Shown here in pieces: positions 1 to 9,843 of a DNA stretch of 64,000 nt. The position numbers were made by a program, and so were the translations under genes. The notes under the pieces are model-generated. The model was not told the DNA's origin, made no database searches, and was given only the letters and a program-made list of their open reading frames with translations. Within the stretch, counting starts at the first letter, position 1; every line of letters begins with the position of its first letter. The stretch comes from Candidatus Blastococcus massiliensis AP3 (GTDB taxonomy: Bacteria > Actinomycetota > Actinomycetes > Mycobacteriales > Geodermatophilaceae). The stretch spans positions 331,908 through 395,907 of the forward strand of contig NZ_HG931174.1 in the NCBI RefSeq assembly GCF_000582785.1. Reading direction: 5' to 3'.

Positions 1-891
1 CTGGGGCGCGACCGGCGGCGGCGGAGGTGGCGGCGGCGCCGGGAGGTCGGCCACCACTCCCCCGGGCAGCGGCTCGGCCGGGCACGAGCTGAGCACCGTG
101 GCCATCGTGTTCTTCTCCGCCTGGGTGACCCACGCGCCGTAGCGGATCTTCACCGCGACCTGCCGGGCGACGTAGGCACACCGGAAGGACGTCGCCGGCG
201 GCAGCCAGGTGGCCGCGTCGCCGTCGCCCTTCTGCATGTTCAGCGGCCCGTCGACGGCCAGCAGGTTGAGCGGATCGTTGGCGAACTGCGTGCGCTTCGG
301 GGTGTCCCACTGCTGGGCACCCTTCTGCCAGGCGTCGGACAGGGCGACCACGTGGTCGATCTGGACGGCGTCGCTGGTGCCCTGGCCGCGCTGGAAGGCG
401 ATCGTGCGCCCCGAGTACGGGTCGGCCAGCGTGCCGGTGAGGACGACGCAGTCGCGGGTGCCGGGCTTGAACGTCTCGCCGGTCAGGTCCCGGGCGAGCA
501 TGTCGTTGCGGGTGTCGCAGCCGTTGCGGTCGGTGTCCACCCAGCCGGCTCCGAACAGGTCGCGGTCGTACCCGGTGCGGGGCGCCCGTCCCTTCACCTC
601 GAGCGCGGCCAGGGCGGCCAGGGCCGAGGTGGGCGCGGCGGTGCCGATGACGGCGTCGGCGCTGCCGGGGTTCAGCCCACCGGCGGACTCCGCGAGGCCG
701 TCCGGAGGCAGGGGGTCCTCGGCCGTCTCCTGGTCGGCGACGCCCTCGTCGGCCACCGCGGCGGTGTCCGTGGGGGTGTCCGCGGCGGGCGAGGTCTCCG
801 GGCCGCAACCACCCAGCAGCGCCATCGCCAGCAGCGGAGCGACCACGGACCGCACCACGCGTCGACGACGGGCGTAGAGGCGAGCGGACAC
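1..891 (-). CDS. Secreted HNH endonuclease-like lipoprotein (DUF1524), 3' end outside window
   Basis: The frame is open from a GTG at 891 to the window edge (297 codons, no stop), so the C-terminus is missing. The N-terminus has arginines, a hydrophobic stretch and a lipobox-like LGGC near residue 28, which suggests an exported lipoprotein. A low-complexity acidic, Ala/Pro-rich linker follows. The nuclease-like core has the hallmarks of the actinobacterial DUF1524/HNH family: GWVDTDRNGCDTRND around residues 115-130, then QIDHVVALSDAW with the catalytic-type DH pair, and the downstream NDPLNLLAVDGPLN segment. The visible end is a Pro-rich linker; relatives often add a C-terminal excalibur-type calcium-binding domain, which cannot be checked here. 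The likely role is an extracellular or surface nuclease. Family call strong, substrate unknown. Confidence 0.85.
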   Translation of the reverse strand, partial: MSARLYARRRRVVRSVVAPLLAMALLGGCGPETSPAADTPTDTAAVADEGVADQETAEDPLPPDGLAESAGGLNPGSADAVIGTAAPTSALAALAALEVKGRAPRTGYDRDLFGAGWVDTDRNGCDTRNDMLARDLTGETFKPGTRDCVVLTGTLADPYSGRTIAFQRGQGTSDAVQIDHVVALSDAWQKGAQQWDTPKRTQFANDPLNLLAVDGPLNMQKGDGDAATWLPPATSFRCAYVARQVAVKIRYGAWVTQAEKNTMATVLSSCPAEPLPGGVVADLPAPPPPPPPPVAPQ

Positions 892-982
892 GCGGGATCC
901 CCCGGAGGTGAGACGGCAGCGCCCCGGAACCTAGGCCGGTGCGGGGGTTGCCGAGCCGCGACACGCAGGCCGCGGCCGGAGG

Positions 983-2158
983 TCAGGCGACGTTCGTCGT
1001 CGACCGGTAGAGGACCGCGGGACCGCGGGCGGTCACCGGTGTGCCCGCCGGCACGAAGGCGGAACTGCCCTTCGCGAGGGTCAGCTCCTCGTCGGCCGAG
1101 GTGAGCACGGCGGTGCCCTCGGTGCACAGCAGGAGCTGCGGGCCTCGGGTGGTGAGCGTCCCGGCCTGCTCGTCGAGCTGGCACCGGGTCAGGTCGAAGT
1201 CCTCGACCGGGACGGGATAGCGCAGCCCGCCGGGCCCGAGCACGGGGTGCAGCACGGGCACCTGGGCGTCGGTGAAGTCCAGGACCTCGATCAGCGCCGC
1301 GAGGTCGACGTGCTTGGCGGTGAGCCCGCCCCGCAGCACGTTGTCCGAGCTGGCCATGACCTCGACACCGGCGCCGGACAGGTAGGCGTGCAGGTTGCCC
1401 GCCGGCATGAAGACCGCCTCACCGGGCGCCAGCTTCAGGTGGTTGCACATCAGCGAGATGACCACGCCGGGGTCGCCGGGATAGGTCTCGGCCAGCGAGG
1501 CCGCCCACCGGTAGGTGTTGATGAACTCCGGGTCGTGCGCGGCCACGAAGCCGGCCGCCGCCTGCGCGACCTCGCGGACCAGCACCTCCCGGTGCTCGGG
1601 CGAGAGCGCCAGCAGCTGCGGGATGGCCGCGCGCAGCCCGCCGCGGGCCAGCGCGGCGATGGTCGGCTTCAGCTCGGGGACCTGGAGCTTCGCCAGGCAG
1701 TGCAGCGACTTCTCGACCGGCCGGAAGCCGCAGAGCGCCTCGAAGGGCGTCAGCGCCACCAGGATCTCGGGCTTGTGGAACGGGTCCTTGAACGTGCGTG
1801 TCGAGTCGTCCCGCGGGACGCCGGCAGCTTCCTCGGCGGCGAAGCCCGCCTCCGCCTGCTCGTTGGTGGGATGCGCCTGCAGCGACAGCGGCTGGTCGGC
1901 GGCGAGCACCTTCATCAGGAAGGGCAGCCGGGCGCCGAAGCGCTCGACGACCTCACGACCGAGGAGCACCTCGGGCTCGCTGGCGATGGCCTTGTCCAGC
2001 GGCACGCCGTCGGAGCGGACACTCGGCTCGTCGGGATGGGCGCCCATCCAGAGCTCGGCGTGCGGCCGGTCAGCCGGTGAGGGCAGGCCGATCAGCTCAG
2101 GGATGACGGTGTGCGAGCCCCACGAGTAGTGACGCACCGCATTCTGAAGCTGCCACAT
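983..2158 (-). CDS. manA: Mannose-6-phosphate isomerase, class I
   Basis: 391 residues, the usual length for type I phosphomannose isomerase. It interconverts fructose 6-phosphate and mannose 6-phosphate, the entry step to GDP-mannose. Family landmarks: NAVRHYSWGS at the N-terminus, the metal-site segment PLSLQAHPTNEQA (about residues 91-103) with its Gln and His ligands, DPFHKPEILVALTPFEALCGF (Glu ligand), and the signature region MPAGNLHAYLSGAGVEVMASSDNVLRGGLTAKHVD (about 250-285). The ATG lies 4 nt after the glpD stop and has no strong Shine-Dalgarno, so translation may be coupled to glpD. With manB, manC and the gmd genes in this window it completes the GDP-mannose supply line. In M. tuberculosis manA sits in the same neighbourhood (Rv3255c). 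Confidence 0.95.
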   Translation of the reverse strand: MWQLQNAVRHYSWGSHTVIPELIGLPSPADRPHAELWMGAHPDEPSVRSDGVPLDKAIASEPEVLLGREVVERFGARLPFLMKVLAADQPLSLQAHPTNEQAEAGFAAEEAAGVPRDDSTRTFKDPFHKPEILVALTPFEALCGFRPVEKSLHCLAKLQVPELKPTIAALARGGLRAAIPQLLALSPEHREVLVREVAQAAAGFVAAHDPEFINTYRWAASLAETYPGDPGVVISLMCNHLKLAPGEAVFMPAGNLHAYLSGAGVEVMASSDNVLRGGLTAKHVDLAALIEVLDFTDAQVPVLHPVLGPGGLRYPVPVEDFDLTRCQLDEQAGTLTTRGPQLLLCTEGTAVLTSADEELTLAKGSSAFVPAGTPVTARGPAVLYRSTTNVA

Positions 2159-2162
2159 CGGC

Positions 2163-4028
<1,866 letters not shown>

Positions 4029-4116
4029 GACCTCTACTGTCCCCCGCCGTCCCGGAGCGGGCAGGAGAACCCCGTCACAAGGACCCGGCGAGTCGGTCCG
4101 GCCCGGAGCGCTGCGG

Positions 4117-5073
4117 TCACCGGGCGGATCCGGGGGCGTGCTCGGCGGAGGAGCCGCGGTGGACCGTCAGGTTCATGACCAGTACCGCCAGGGCGCCGAC
4201 GCCGAGCCCGAGGAGGGCGCTGCCCAGCGTGTTGACCACCCAGCCGATGACTCCGCCGACGGCTCCGGTGGCGTCGTGGGCCGCCTCCTCCAGGTGGTGC
4301 ACCGCGTCGTAGAGGACGTGCAGACCCAGGTCGTCGGAGCCCACCAGCAGGATGTGGCCACCGACCCAGAGCATCGCGGCGGTGCCGACCACGGTGAGCC
4401 CGGTGAGCAGCTTGGGCATGCCCTTGACCAGCCCGCGGCCGAACGCGGCCACGCCCTTGCCGGTGCGCTGGGACAGGCTCAGCCCGATGTCGTCCATCTT
4501 CACGATCAGGGCGACGACGCCGTACACCAGCACGGTGATGCCGATCGCGACGACGAGCAGGATGATCGCCCGCGACCAGAAGCTCTCGTCGGCCACCTCG
4601 TTCAGCGAGATCACCATGATCTCCGCCGAGAGGATGAAGTCGGTGCGCACCGCCCCGGAGACGAGCGACTTCTCGTCCGGGAGCGCGTCCTCCACCGTCG
4701 CGTGCGACTCCTCGTGGCCGCTGACCCGGTGCCACACCTTCTCCGCCCCCTCGTAGCAGAGGTAGACACCGCCCAGCATCAGCAGCGGGGTGAGCAGGAA
4801 GTCCAGGAACTCGCTGAGCAGCAGGATCGCGGGCAGGATCAGCAGCAGCTTGTTGCGCAGCGAGCCCGTGGCGATGCGCCGGATGATCGGCAGCTCACGC
4901 TCGGCGTTGAGGCCGTGCACGTACTGCGGCGTGACGGCGGTGTCGTCGATGACGACGCCTGCGGCCTTCATGCTGGCCCGTCCCGCGGCCGCCCCGATGT
5001 CGTCGATCGAGGCCGCGGCGGCCCTCGCCAGCACCGCGACGTCGTCCAGCAGCGCTACCAGTCCACCCGCCAC
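4117..5073 (-). CDS. DUF808 family integral membrane protein (YedI-like)
   Basis: 318 residues with about seven hydrophobic segments. It matches the DUF808/YedI family along its whole length: the N-terminal GGLVALLDDVAVLARAAAASIDD, a VVIDDTAVTPQYVHG segment, then LPIIRRIATGSLRNKLLLILPA and the YLCYEGAEKVWH motif. No biochemical function is established for the family. The GTG start is preceded by GGAAGGA about 7 nt upstream, which fixes the start. It lies 88 nt upstream of glpD on the same strand and could be the first gene of a DUF808-glpD-manA transcript. Function unknown; family call confident. Confidence 0.88.
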   Translation of the reverse strand: MAGGLVALLDDVAVLARAAAASIDDIGAAAGRASMKAAGVVIDDTAVTPQYVHGLNAERELPIIRRIATGSLRNKLLLILPAILLLSEFLDFLLTPLLMLGGVYLCYEGAEKVWHRVSGHEESHATVEDALPDEKSLVSGAVRTDFILSAEIMVISLNEVADESFWSRAIILLVVAIGITVLVYGVVALIVKMDDIGLSLSQRTGKGVAAFGRGLVKGMPKLLTGLTVVGTAAMLWVGGHILLVGSDDLGLHVLYDAVHHLEEAAHDATGAVGGVIGWVVNTLGSALLGLGVGALAVLVMNLTVHRGSSAEHAPGSAR

Positions 5074-5202
5074 GGGAAGTCCTTCCGGTCGGTCAGCGCT
5101 CGCGCTGTCCCAGTGATGTGATCCGTCGGACCGACGGACGCCGTCGTAGCCGCGCCGGGGACTACCCGGTCGCGACCGCCTCCGAATCGCCTGTCGGCCC
5201 GG

Positions 5203-6342
5203 TCATGGCCGCACGCCGCGTTCCTGATCCAGCACCAGGGCGAGGTAGACGGCGCTGAAGTCGGCGACGGCCAGTTGGCGCGCCAGCTGCGGCAGGCGGC
5301 CCGACTCCGGCTCGCCGTGCTCGGCGAGCGCGCTGACCGGGACGTTGTTGGCCGCGGCGGTGCTCAGCACCGCCTGCATGGCCTCCCCGGCCGAGCGGGG
5401 CTCCCGTTCGCCCGCCCCGTCGTGCCCACCGGCCGCGGCGTCCCGGATCGTGAGCAGCCGCAGCCGCCGGCCGACGTCGTCGGCGCGGTCCCGGAAGAAG
5501 TCGTCGGCGTCCTGCGGGGCCAGCGGCCCGCCGAGGACGGCGCACGCGGCGACCCGCTGGTCGGGCAGCCGGAAACCCGTCGCCGGCAGCCCGGCCAGCG
5601 TGGCCAGCTGGTCGGCCACCCGGGAGGCGGCGGCGCCGGCGAGCGGCCCCTCGGCCGCGAGGACCGGCAGGGCGTCGAGCAGCTCCAGGGCCAGGGTCTT
5701 CGCCGGGTTCACGAACGTCTCCCGCGCGGGGCCGCACTCCTCGGCGGTGCGGTCGAGCGCCGCCGCGATCGCCTCCGGATCGGCGACCTCCCCCGGCAGC
5801 AGGCCGAGGTCGGAGGCCAGGAGGAGCATCGGCGTCAGCAACGACCACAGCGTCGTGTGCCGCACCCGCGAGCGCGGCAGGGGAACGTACGGCGCCCGGG
5901 CGGTCGAGCAGGCGGCCTGCAGCGGCGCATCCTCCGCCCCGATGCCGAGCAGCGAGACGCCCCGGCGGGCGGCCTCGTAGGCGGGGGCGACGGCGTAGGC
6001 GCCGGCTCCCGTCCGGGTCGCGACGACGACGACGTCGCTGGGGCCCGTCCACAGCGGCAGGGCCGGTCCGGGCACGACGTCGACGGTGACCGGGCTGGCC
6101 GGCCCCAGCAGTGCACGCAGCACCGAGGCGGCCACCGCACCCTCGCGACGGGCGACCACCACCAGCCCGCGGGGGCGCCCCCCGCCGGTGACCCGCTCGA
6201 GCCCCGACTCGCCGGTGAGCCGGGCCGTCTCCCGCACCTGGGCGCCGGCACCTGCCACCGCCGGCAGCAGGCCCCGCGGATCGCGGGCCCGCAGGACGGC
6301 GAGATCGTCGAGGACCTCCTCGGCGAACTCGGGCGAGTTCAC
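5203..6342 (-). CDS. SIS-domain protein, phosphoglucose/phosphomannose isomerase-like
   Basis: 379 residues. Two sugar-isomerase (SIS) modules can be traced. The first spans about residues 60-160, with RGLVVVARREGAVAASVLRALLG, a phosphate-loop-like VVVVATRTGAGAYAVAPAYEAARRG and LLGIGAEDAPLQAAC. A C-terminal PGI-like region follows, with VNPAKTLALELLDALPVLAAEG and a terminal His/Glu segment ALAEHGEPESGRLP. The protein resembles the actinobacterial gene that lies between manA and manB (M. tuberculosis Rv3256c). A role in hexose-phosphate isomerisation is probable but catalytic activity is not proven for this branch. It is the third gene of the manB-Trm112-SIS set, 44 nt downstream of the Trm112 gene. 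Start: ATG giving MNSPEFAEEV. Confidence 0.8.
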   Translation of the reverse strand: MNSPEFAEEVLDDLAVLRARDPRGLLPAVAGAGAQVRETARLTGESGLERVTGGGRPRGLVVVARREGAVAASVLRALLGPASPVTVDVVPGPALPLWTGPSDVVVVATRTGAGAYAVAPAYEAARRGVSLLGIGAEDAPLQAACSTARAPYVPLPRSRVRHTTLWSLLTPMLLLASDLGLLPGEVADPEAIAAALDRTAEECGPARETFVNPAKTLALELLDALPVLAAEGPLAGAAASRVADQLATLAGLPATGFRLPDQRVAACAVLGGPLAPQDADDFFRDRADDVGRRLRLLTIRDAAAGGHDGAGEREPRSAGEAMQAVLSTAAANNVPVSALAEHGEPESGRLPQLARQLAVADFSAVYLALVLDQERGVRP

Positions 6343-6386
6343 AGGTCGCCCGGGATCACAGGTCGTCCCGCATCACAGGCTCGCGA

Positions 6387-6620
6387 TCACGCCGTGCCGT
6401 GTTCTCCGCCCGCGCCGCCACCCCGGCGACACGCCTCGTCGAGGAGGAGCACCGGGATGCCGTTGCGCACGGGGAACGCCCGGTCGCAGGTGGTGCACAG
6501 CAGCTCGCCGGCCGCCTCGTCGACGGTCAGCGGGCTGTGGTGGGTGTCCGGGCAGGCCAGGATGGCCAGCAGCTCGGGGTCGAGCCCGAGCGGCCCTCCG
6601 GTCGTCGCGTCCGTCGTCAT
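6387..6620 (-). CDS. Trm112-like small zinc-ribbon protein
   Basis: 77 residues. Trm112 hallmarks: LDPELLAILACPDTHHSPL with the first Cys, LLCTTCDRAFPVRNGIPVLL with the CxxC pair and the conserved RNGIPVLL strand, and a short Gly/Ser-rich tail. Members of the family act as small binding partners, best known as activators of methyltransferases. In actinobacteria the gene sits beside manB. The start ATG overlaps the manB stop (ATGA, 6617-6620), so translation is coupled. A longer upstream frame exists inside manB but has no domain support. No methyltransferase is adjacent, so its partner is unknown. Confidence 0.88.
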   Translation of the reverse strand: MTTDATTGGPLGLDPELLAILACPDTHHSPLTVDEAAGELLCTTCDRAFPVRNGIPVLLLDEACRRGGGAGGEHGTA

Positions 6621-7990
6621 GCCCGCACCATCCCCAGTACCTGATCCCGAAGTTCGGTCATCCGCGCCTCGTCGGGCGCTTCCACGTTGAGCCGCAGCAG
6701 CGGCTCGGTGTTGCTCGCGCGCAGGTTGAACCACGAGCCGTCGGACAGCTCCACGGTGAGCCCGTCGAGCTCGTCGACCCGCGCGCCCGGCTGGTCGGCG
6801 AACGCCGACCGCACGTCGGCGGTCCGCGCCGCGGCGTCGGCCACCGTGGAGTTGATCTCCCCGGAGGCGGCGTAGCGCGAGTAGGCAGCGGTGAGCTGCG
6901 ACAGCGTGCCGGACTGCTCACCGAGGGCGGCGAGCACGTGCATCGCCGCGAGCATCCCGGTGTCGGCCCGCCAGAAGTCGCGGAAGTAGTAGTGCGCCGA
7001 GTGCTCGCCGCCGAAGACCGCGTCGGTGCGGGCCATCTCGGCCTTGATGAAGGAGTGCCCGACCCGCGTGCGCACCGGCTGGCCGCCGTGCTCGCGGACG
7101 ATCTCGGGCACCGCCTTCGAGGTGATCAGGTTGTGGATGATCGTCGTCCCGTGGCCCTTGGCCAGCTCGCGGACGGCGACCAGGGCGGTGATCGCCGAGG
7201 GGCTCACCGGCTCGCCGCGCTCGTCGATCACGAAGACCCGGTCGGCGTCGCCGTCGAAGGCCAGCCCGATGTCGGCGCCGTGCTCGCGCACCGCCGCCTG
7301 CAGGTCGACCAGGTTCGCCGGGTCCAGCGGGTTCGCCTCGTGGTTGGGGAAGGAGCCGTCGAGCTCGAAGTACAGCGGCACGACGTCCAGCGGGAGGTCG
7401 GCGAGCACGACGGGGACGGTGTGCCCGCCCATGCCGTTGCCGGCGTCGACGACGACCTTGAGCCGGCGGATCTCCGACAGGTCGACCAGGCCGCGCAGGT
7501 GGGCGGCGTACTCGTGGATGACGTCCCGCTGGCTGACCGACCCGACCCGGCCGGGGTCGCGGTCGTAGCTGTCCCGCTCGGCGGACTCACGGATCTGGGC
7601 CAGGCCGGAGTCCTGCCCGATCGGCGCCGCGCCGGCCCGGCACATCTTGATGCCGTTGTACTGGGCGGGGTTGTGGCTGGCGGTGAACATCGCGCCGGGG
7701 ATGCCGAGCGAACCCGCGGCGAAGTACAGCATGTCGGTCGACCCCAGCCCGGCCTCGACGACGTCGAGGCCCCGGCTGATCACGCCCTCGGCGAAGGCGC
7801 GCGAGAGCGGCACCGAGGAGTCGCGCATGTCGTGGGCGGTGACGATCGACGTGGCGCCGCTGTCCCCGTGCACGAACTCGGCGAAGGCCGCCCCGATCGC
7901 GCGGGCCACGCTCTCGTCCCACTCGTCGGGCACGACGCCGCGGACGTCATAGGCCTTGATGATCGATGACAGGTCCGGCAATCCACTCAC
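6617..7990 (-). CDS. manB: Phosphomannomutase/phosphoglucomutase
   Basis: 457 residues, standard for alpha-D-phosphohexomutases. It converts mannose 6-phosphate to mannose 1-phosphate, the substrate of ManC, and probably also glucose phosphates for RmlA. N-terminal KAYDVRGVVPDEWDE; phosphoserine loop TASHNP with Ser105; metal loop DGDADR around residues 245-250; substrate loop GGEHSAHYYFRDFW; C-terminal phosphate-binding motif LRASNTEPLLRLNVEA. The GTG start is supported by GAGGGTG just upstream and gives the expected N-terminus. A probable promoter lies about 50 nt upstream, after the DUF3499 terminator-like hairpin. Same context as M. tuberculosis Rv3257c. Confidence 0.95.
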   Translation of the reverse strand: MSGLPDLSSIIKAYDVRGVVPDEWDESVARAIGAAFAEFVHGDSGATSIVTAHDMRDSSVPLSRAFAEGVISRGLDVVEAGLGSTDMLYFAAGSLGIPGAMFTASHNPAQYNGIKMCRAGAAPIGQDSGLAQIRESAERDSYDRDPGRVGSVSQRDVIHEYAAHLRGLVDLSEIRRLKVVVDAGNGMGGHTVPVVLADLPLDVVPLYFELDGSFPNHEANPLDPANLVDLQAAVREHGADIGLAFDGDADRVFVIDERGEPVSPSAITALVAVRELAKGHGTTIIHNLITSKAVPEIVREHGGQPVRTRVGHSFIKAEMARTDAVFGGEHSAHYYFRDFWRADTGMLAAMHVLAALGEQSGTLSQLTAAYSRYAASGEINSTVADAAARTADVRSAFADQPGARVDELDGLTVELSDGSWFNLRASNTEPLLRLNVEAPDEARMTELRDQVLGMVRA

Positions 7991-8040
7991 CCTCGACAGT
8001 CCCCTGCCGCCGCCTGGCCTGGCAACGGTGCGAGGGCGAC

Positions 8041-8046
8041 CCTATA
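8041..8046 (-). promoter_or_regulatory. manB: Candidate -10 element for manB
   Basis: On the minus strand the sequence reads TTATAGGGT here, containing the A/T-rich hexamer TATAGG in otherwise strongly GC-rich DNA, about 50 nt upstream of the manB GTG. It lies just beyond the DUF3499 hairpin, which fits an independent start for the manB-Trm112-SIS transcript. No convincing -35 box was found, so this is a suggestion only. Confidence 0.35.
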
Positions 8047-8056
8047 AGCAGAAGGA

Positions 8057-8107
8057 CCCCGTCGCCCCCCACCCCTCGCGAGCTCGGGGCGGGCCTCCGC
8101 GACGGGG
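8057..8107 (-). terminator. Large GC-rich hairpin after DUF3499 gene
   Basis: CCCCGTCGC (8057-8065) pairs perfectly with GCGACGGGG (8099-8107), enclosing a second C-run/G-run stem around CGAGCTCG. The hairpin starts 4 nt after the DUF3499 stop codon and lacks a U-tract, as is usual for actinobacterial intrinsic-type terminators. It probably separates the DUF3499 gene from manB. Confidence 0.6.
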
Positions 8108-8110
8108 CCG

Positions 8111-8461
8111 TCAGGAGAGGTCGGGGAGGACGCGCAGGTGGCCGCGCCGGGTGCCGCGGCCGTCGTCCAGCGGGTCGCGCGCCGGCTCGGGCCGGGCGGC
8201 CTCGCGGACGGCGTCGGCGAGGGCCAGCAGGTCGTCGCCGGTCGGGCCGACGTCCTCGAGGTCGATCTCGTGCCGGACGACCTCCCAGCCGCGGGGCACG
8301 GTCAGCCGCTCGGCATGGAACTCGCACAGGTCGTAGCTGTGCGGCTCCGAGAACGTCGCCAACGGACCGACAACGGCCGTCGACTCCGCGTAGACATAGG
8401 TCAGGGTCGCCGCTGCCGGTTGCGCGCAGCCGCTGCGCGAGCAGCGACGTGACTGCCTCAC
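8111..8461 (-). CDS. DUF3499 family protein, cysteine-containing actinobacterial protein
   Basis: 116 residues from the second of two adjacent GTG codons. GAGGAA lies 5 nt upstream of the second GTG but only 2 nt before the first, so I chose the second. Conserved family features: RRCSRSGCAQPAAATLTYVYAES, then PHSYDLCEFHAERLTVPRGW, with Cys pairs that suggest a small metal-binding fold. The C-terminus is an acidic helix plus a basic tail. The family is restricted to actinobacteria and sits beside manB and the metallopeptidase-like gene (M. tuberculosis Rv3258c position). No function is known. It diverges from the dprE2-like gene at 8564, so the roughly 100 nt between them should hold two promoters. 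Confidence 0.88.
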   Translation of the reverse strand: MRQSRRCSRSGCAQPAAATLTYVYAESTAVVGPLATFSEPHSYDLCEFHAERLTVPRGWEVVRHEIDLEDVGPTGDDLLALADAVREAARPEPARDPLDDGRGTRRGHLRVLPDLS

Positions 8462-8563
8462 CACCGGTTCCTCACGCAAGGCACAGTAAACCCGCCTGCA
8501 GGCACACCGCAGCAGGCACACCGGGAATTCGGAGGAGGCAGCACCATCCTGCACGATGACCCC

Positions 8564-9316
8564 GTGGGCATCGACACAGGTCCGGTCCTGGTTCTCGGGG
8601 GGCGCAGCGAGATCGGCACGGCCGTCGCCGCCCGCCTCGCCGCACGCGGTTGCGGCACGGTCGTGCTCGCGGCGCGGCGCGCCGCCGACCTCGACGAGGA
8701 GGAGGCGGAGCTGCGCCGCGCGGGCGCCACCACGGTGGGCCGCGTCGAGTTCGACGCCGACGACCTGGCCGGGCACGCCGCCGCGCTGGCCGAGGTCGAG
8801 GAGCGGTTCGGGCTCCCCGCGACGGTGGTCGTGGCCTTCGGCGTGCTCGGGGACCAGGCCGCCGCGGAGCGCGACCCGGCGGCGGCCGTCGCCGTCGTGC
8901 ACACCGACTACACCGCGCAGGTGCACGTGCTCACGCTGCTCGCCGACCGGCTGCGCGCGGCGGGTCGCGGCACGCTGGTGGTCTTCTCCTCGGTGGCCGG
9001 CGTGCGGGTCCGTCGCGCCAACTACGTCTACGGGTCGGCGAAGGCGGGCCTGGACGGGTTCGCCAGCGGCCTGGCCGACGCGCTCGCCGGTTCCGGCGTG
9101 CGGCTGCTGCTCGTCCGGCCGGGGTTCGTGATCGGCCGGATGACGGCCGGCATGTCACCGGCGCCCTTCTCCAGCACCCCCGACCAGGTGGCCGACGCCG
9201 TCGTCGCCGGCCTCGGGAGCCGCCGCGGGGAGGTCTGGGTGCCCGCCGTGCTCCGCCCGGTCTTCTTCCTGATGCGGCTCCTCCCCCGGCCGCTCTGGCG
9301 CCGGCTCCCCCGCTGA
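8564..9316 (+). CDS. Short-chain dehydrogenase, DprE2-like (decaprenylphosphoryl-2-keto-ribose reductase family)
   Basis: 250 residues, Rossmann SDR. The nucleotide loop is LVLGGRSEIGTAVAARLA, a DprE2-type variant of the SDR TGxxxGIG loop. The catalytic region has FSSVAGVRVRRANYVYGSAKAGLDGF (Ser, Tyr and Lys present), followed by RLLLVRPGFVIGRMTAGM. The C-terminal RPVFFLMRLLPRPLWRRLPR resembles the tail of the true dprE2 at 48968, with which it shares overall architecture. It is therefore a second DprE2-like gene about 40 kb from the dprE1-dprE2 operon, without a DprE1 partner here. The GTG start lies about 25 nt after GGAGGAGG, too far for a classical ribosome site, so the exact start is uncertain (an in-frame CTG at 8549 has better spacing). 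Confidence 0.82.
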   Translation: MGIDTGPVLVLGGRSEIGTAVAARLAARGCGTVVLAARRAADLDEEEAELRRAGATTVGRVEFDADDLAGHAAALAEVEERFGLPATVVVAFGVLGDQAAAERDPAAAVAVVHTDYTAQVHVLTLLADRLRAAGRGTLVVFSSVAGVRVRRANYVYGSAKAGLDGFASGLADALAGSGVRLLLVRPGFVIGRMTAGMSPAPFSSTPDQVADAVVAGLGSRRGEVWVPAVLRPVFFLMRLLPRPLWRRLPR

Positions 9317-9348
9317 CCGCGCCCCCGCGCCGTAGGCTCTCCGCCGTC

Positions 9349-9816
9349 ATGACCCGCCCTCCGCGACGCCCCTCCCGCTCCCGCCGCGACCGCCACGGCC
9401 GCGGGCTGCGCGGACGCCTGGTGCCCGCCGAGGTGCCGATGGCGCGCAGCCGGGCCGAGCAGTTCGACGACCTCGTCCTCGACGCCGTCGAGGACCTCGA
9501 GCGCCGGTGGGAGCGCGAGCTCGCCGGCGTGGAGTTCGCCGTCGAGGACGTGCCGTGGGTCGAGCACACCAGCCCCGACGAGGTGGTGCTCGACGCCGAC
9601 GTGCTGGACGACGGCAGCGTGCCGCTCTCCCGGCTGCTCCCCGCCCACCGCGAGGACGGCCGGGAGGTGCCGCCGCGGATCATCGTCTACCGGCGCCCCC
9701 TGGAGCTGCGGGCCGGCGACCGCGACGACCTCGCCGACCTGGTGCGCGACGTCGTCGTCGACCAGGTGGCGGCGCTGCTGGGCCGGGACCCGGAGGAGAT
9801 CGACCCCACGGGGTGA
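9349..9816 (+). CDS. Metallopeptidase-like zincin-fold protein with lost catalytic motif
   Basis: 155 residues, related to the DUF1025/PF06262 small metallopeptidase family at the M. tuberculosis Rv3259 position. A basic N-terminus is followed by FDDLVLDAVEDLERRWERELAGVEF and VEDVPWVEH, then PPRIIVYRRPLELRAGDRDDLADLVRDVVVDQVAALLG. Classical members carry HExxHxxG at the last segment; here the aligned stretch is DQVAALLG, so both zinc histidines and the catalytic Glu are absent. It is probably not a zinc peptidase. The ATG follows a TAGGCT box by 10 nt, giving an almost leaderless transcript. Gap to the upstream SDR gene is 32 nt. Confidence 0.8.
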   Translation: MTRPPRRPSRSRRDRHGRGLRGRLVPAEVPMARSRAEQFDDLVLDAVEDLERRWERELAGVEFAVEDVPWVEHTSPDEVVLDADVLDDGSVPLSRLLPAHREDGREVPPRIIVYRRPLELRAGDRDDLADLVRDVVVDQVAALLGRDPEEIDPTG

Positions 9817-9843
9817 CGAGGGCGGCTGGAATGCTCTCGTCCG

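Noticed and set aside
8057-8107. Possible riboswitch before manB
   Set aside because: The structure sits directly after the DUF3499 stop and is better read as a terminator; no known riboswitch consensus was seen.
8458-8926. N-terminal extension of the DUF3499 gene
   Set aside because: The extension is antisense to the SDR gene; the family N-terminus begins at the paired GTG codons.
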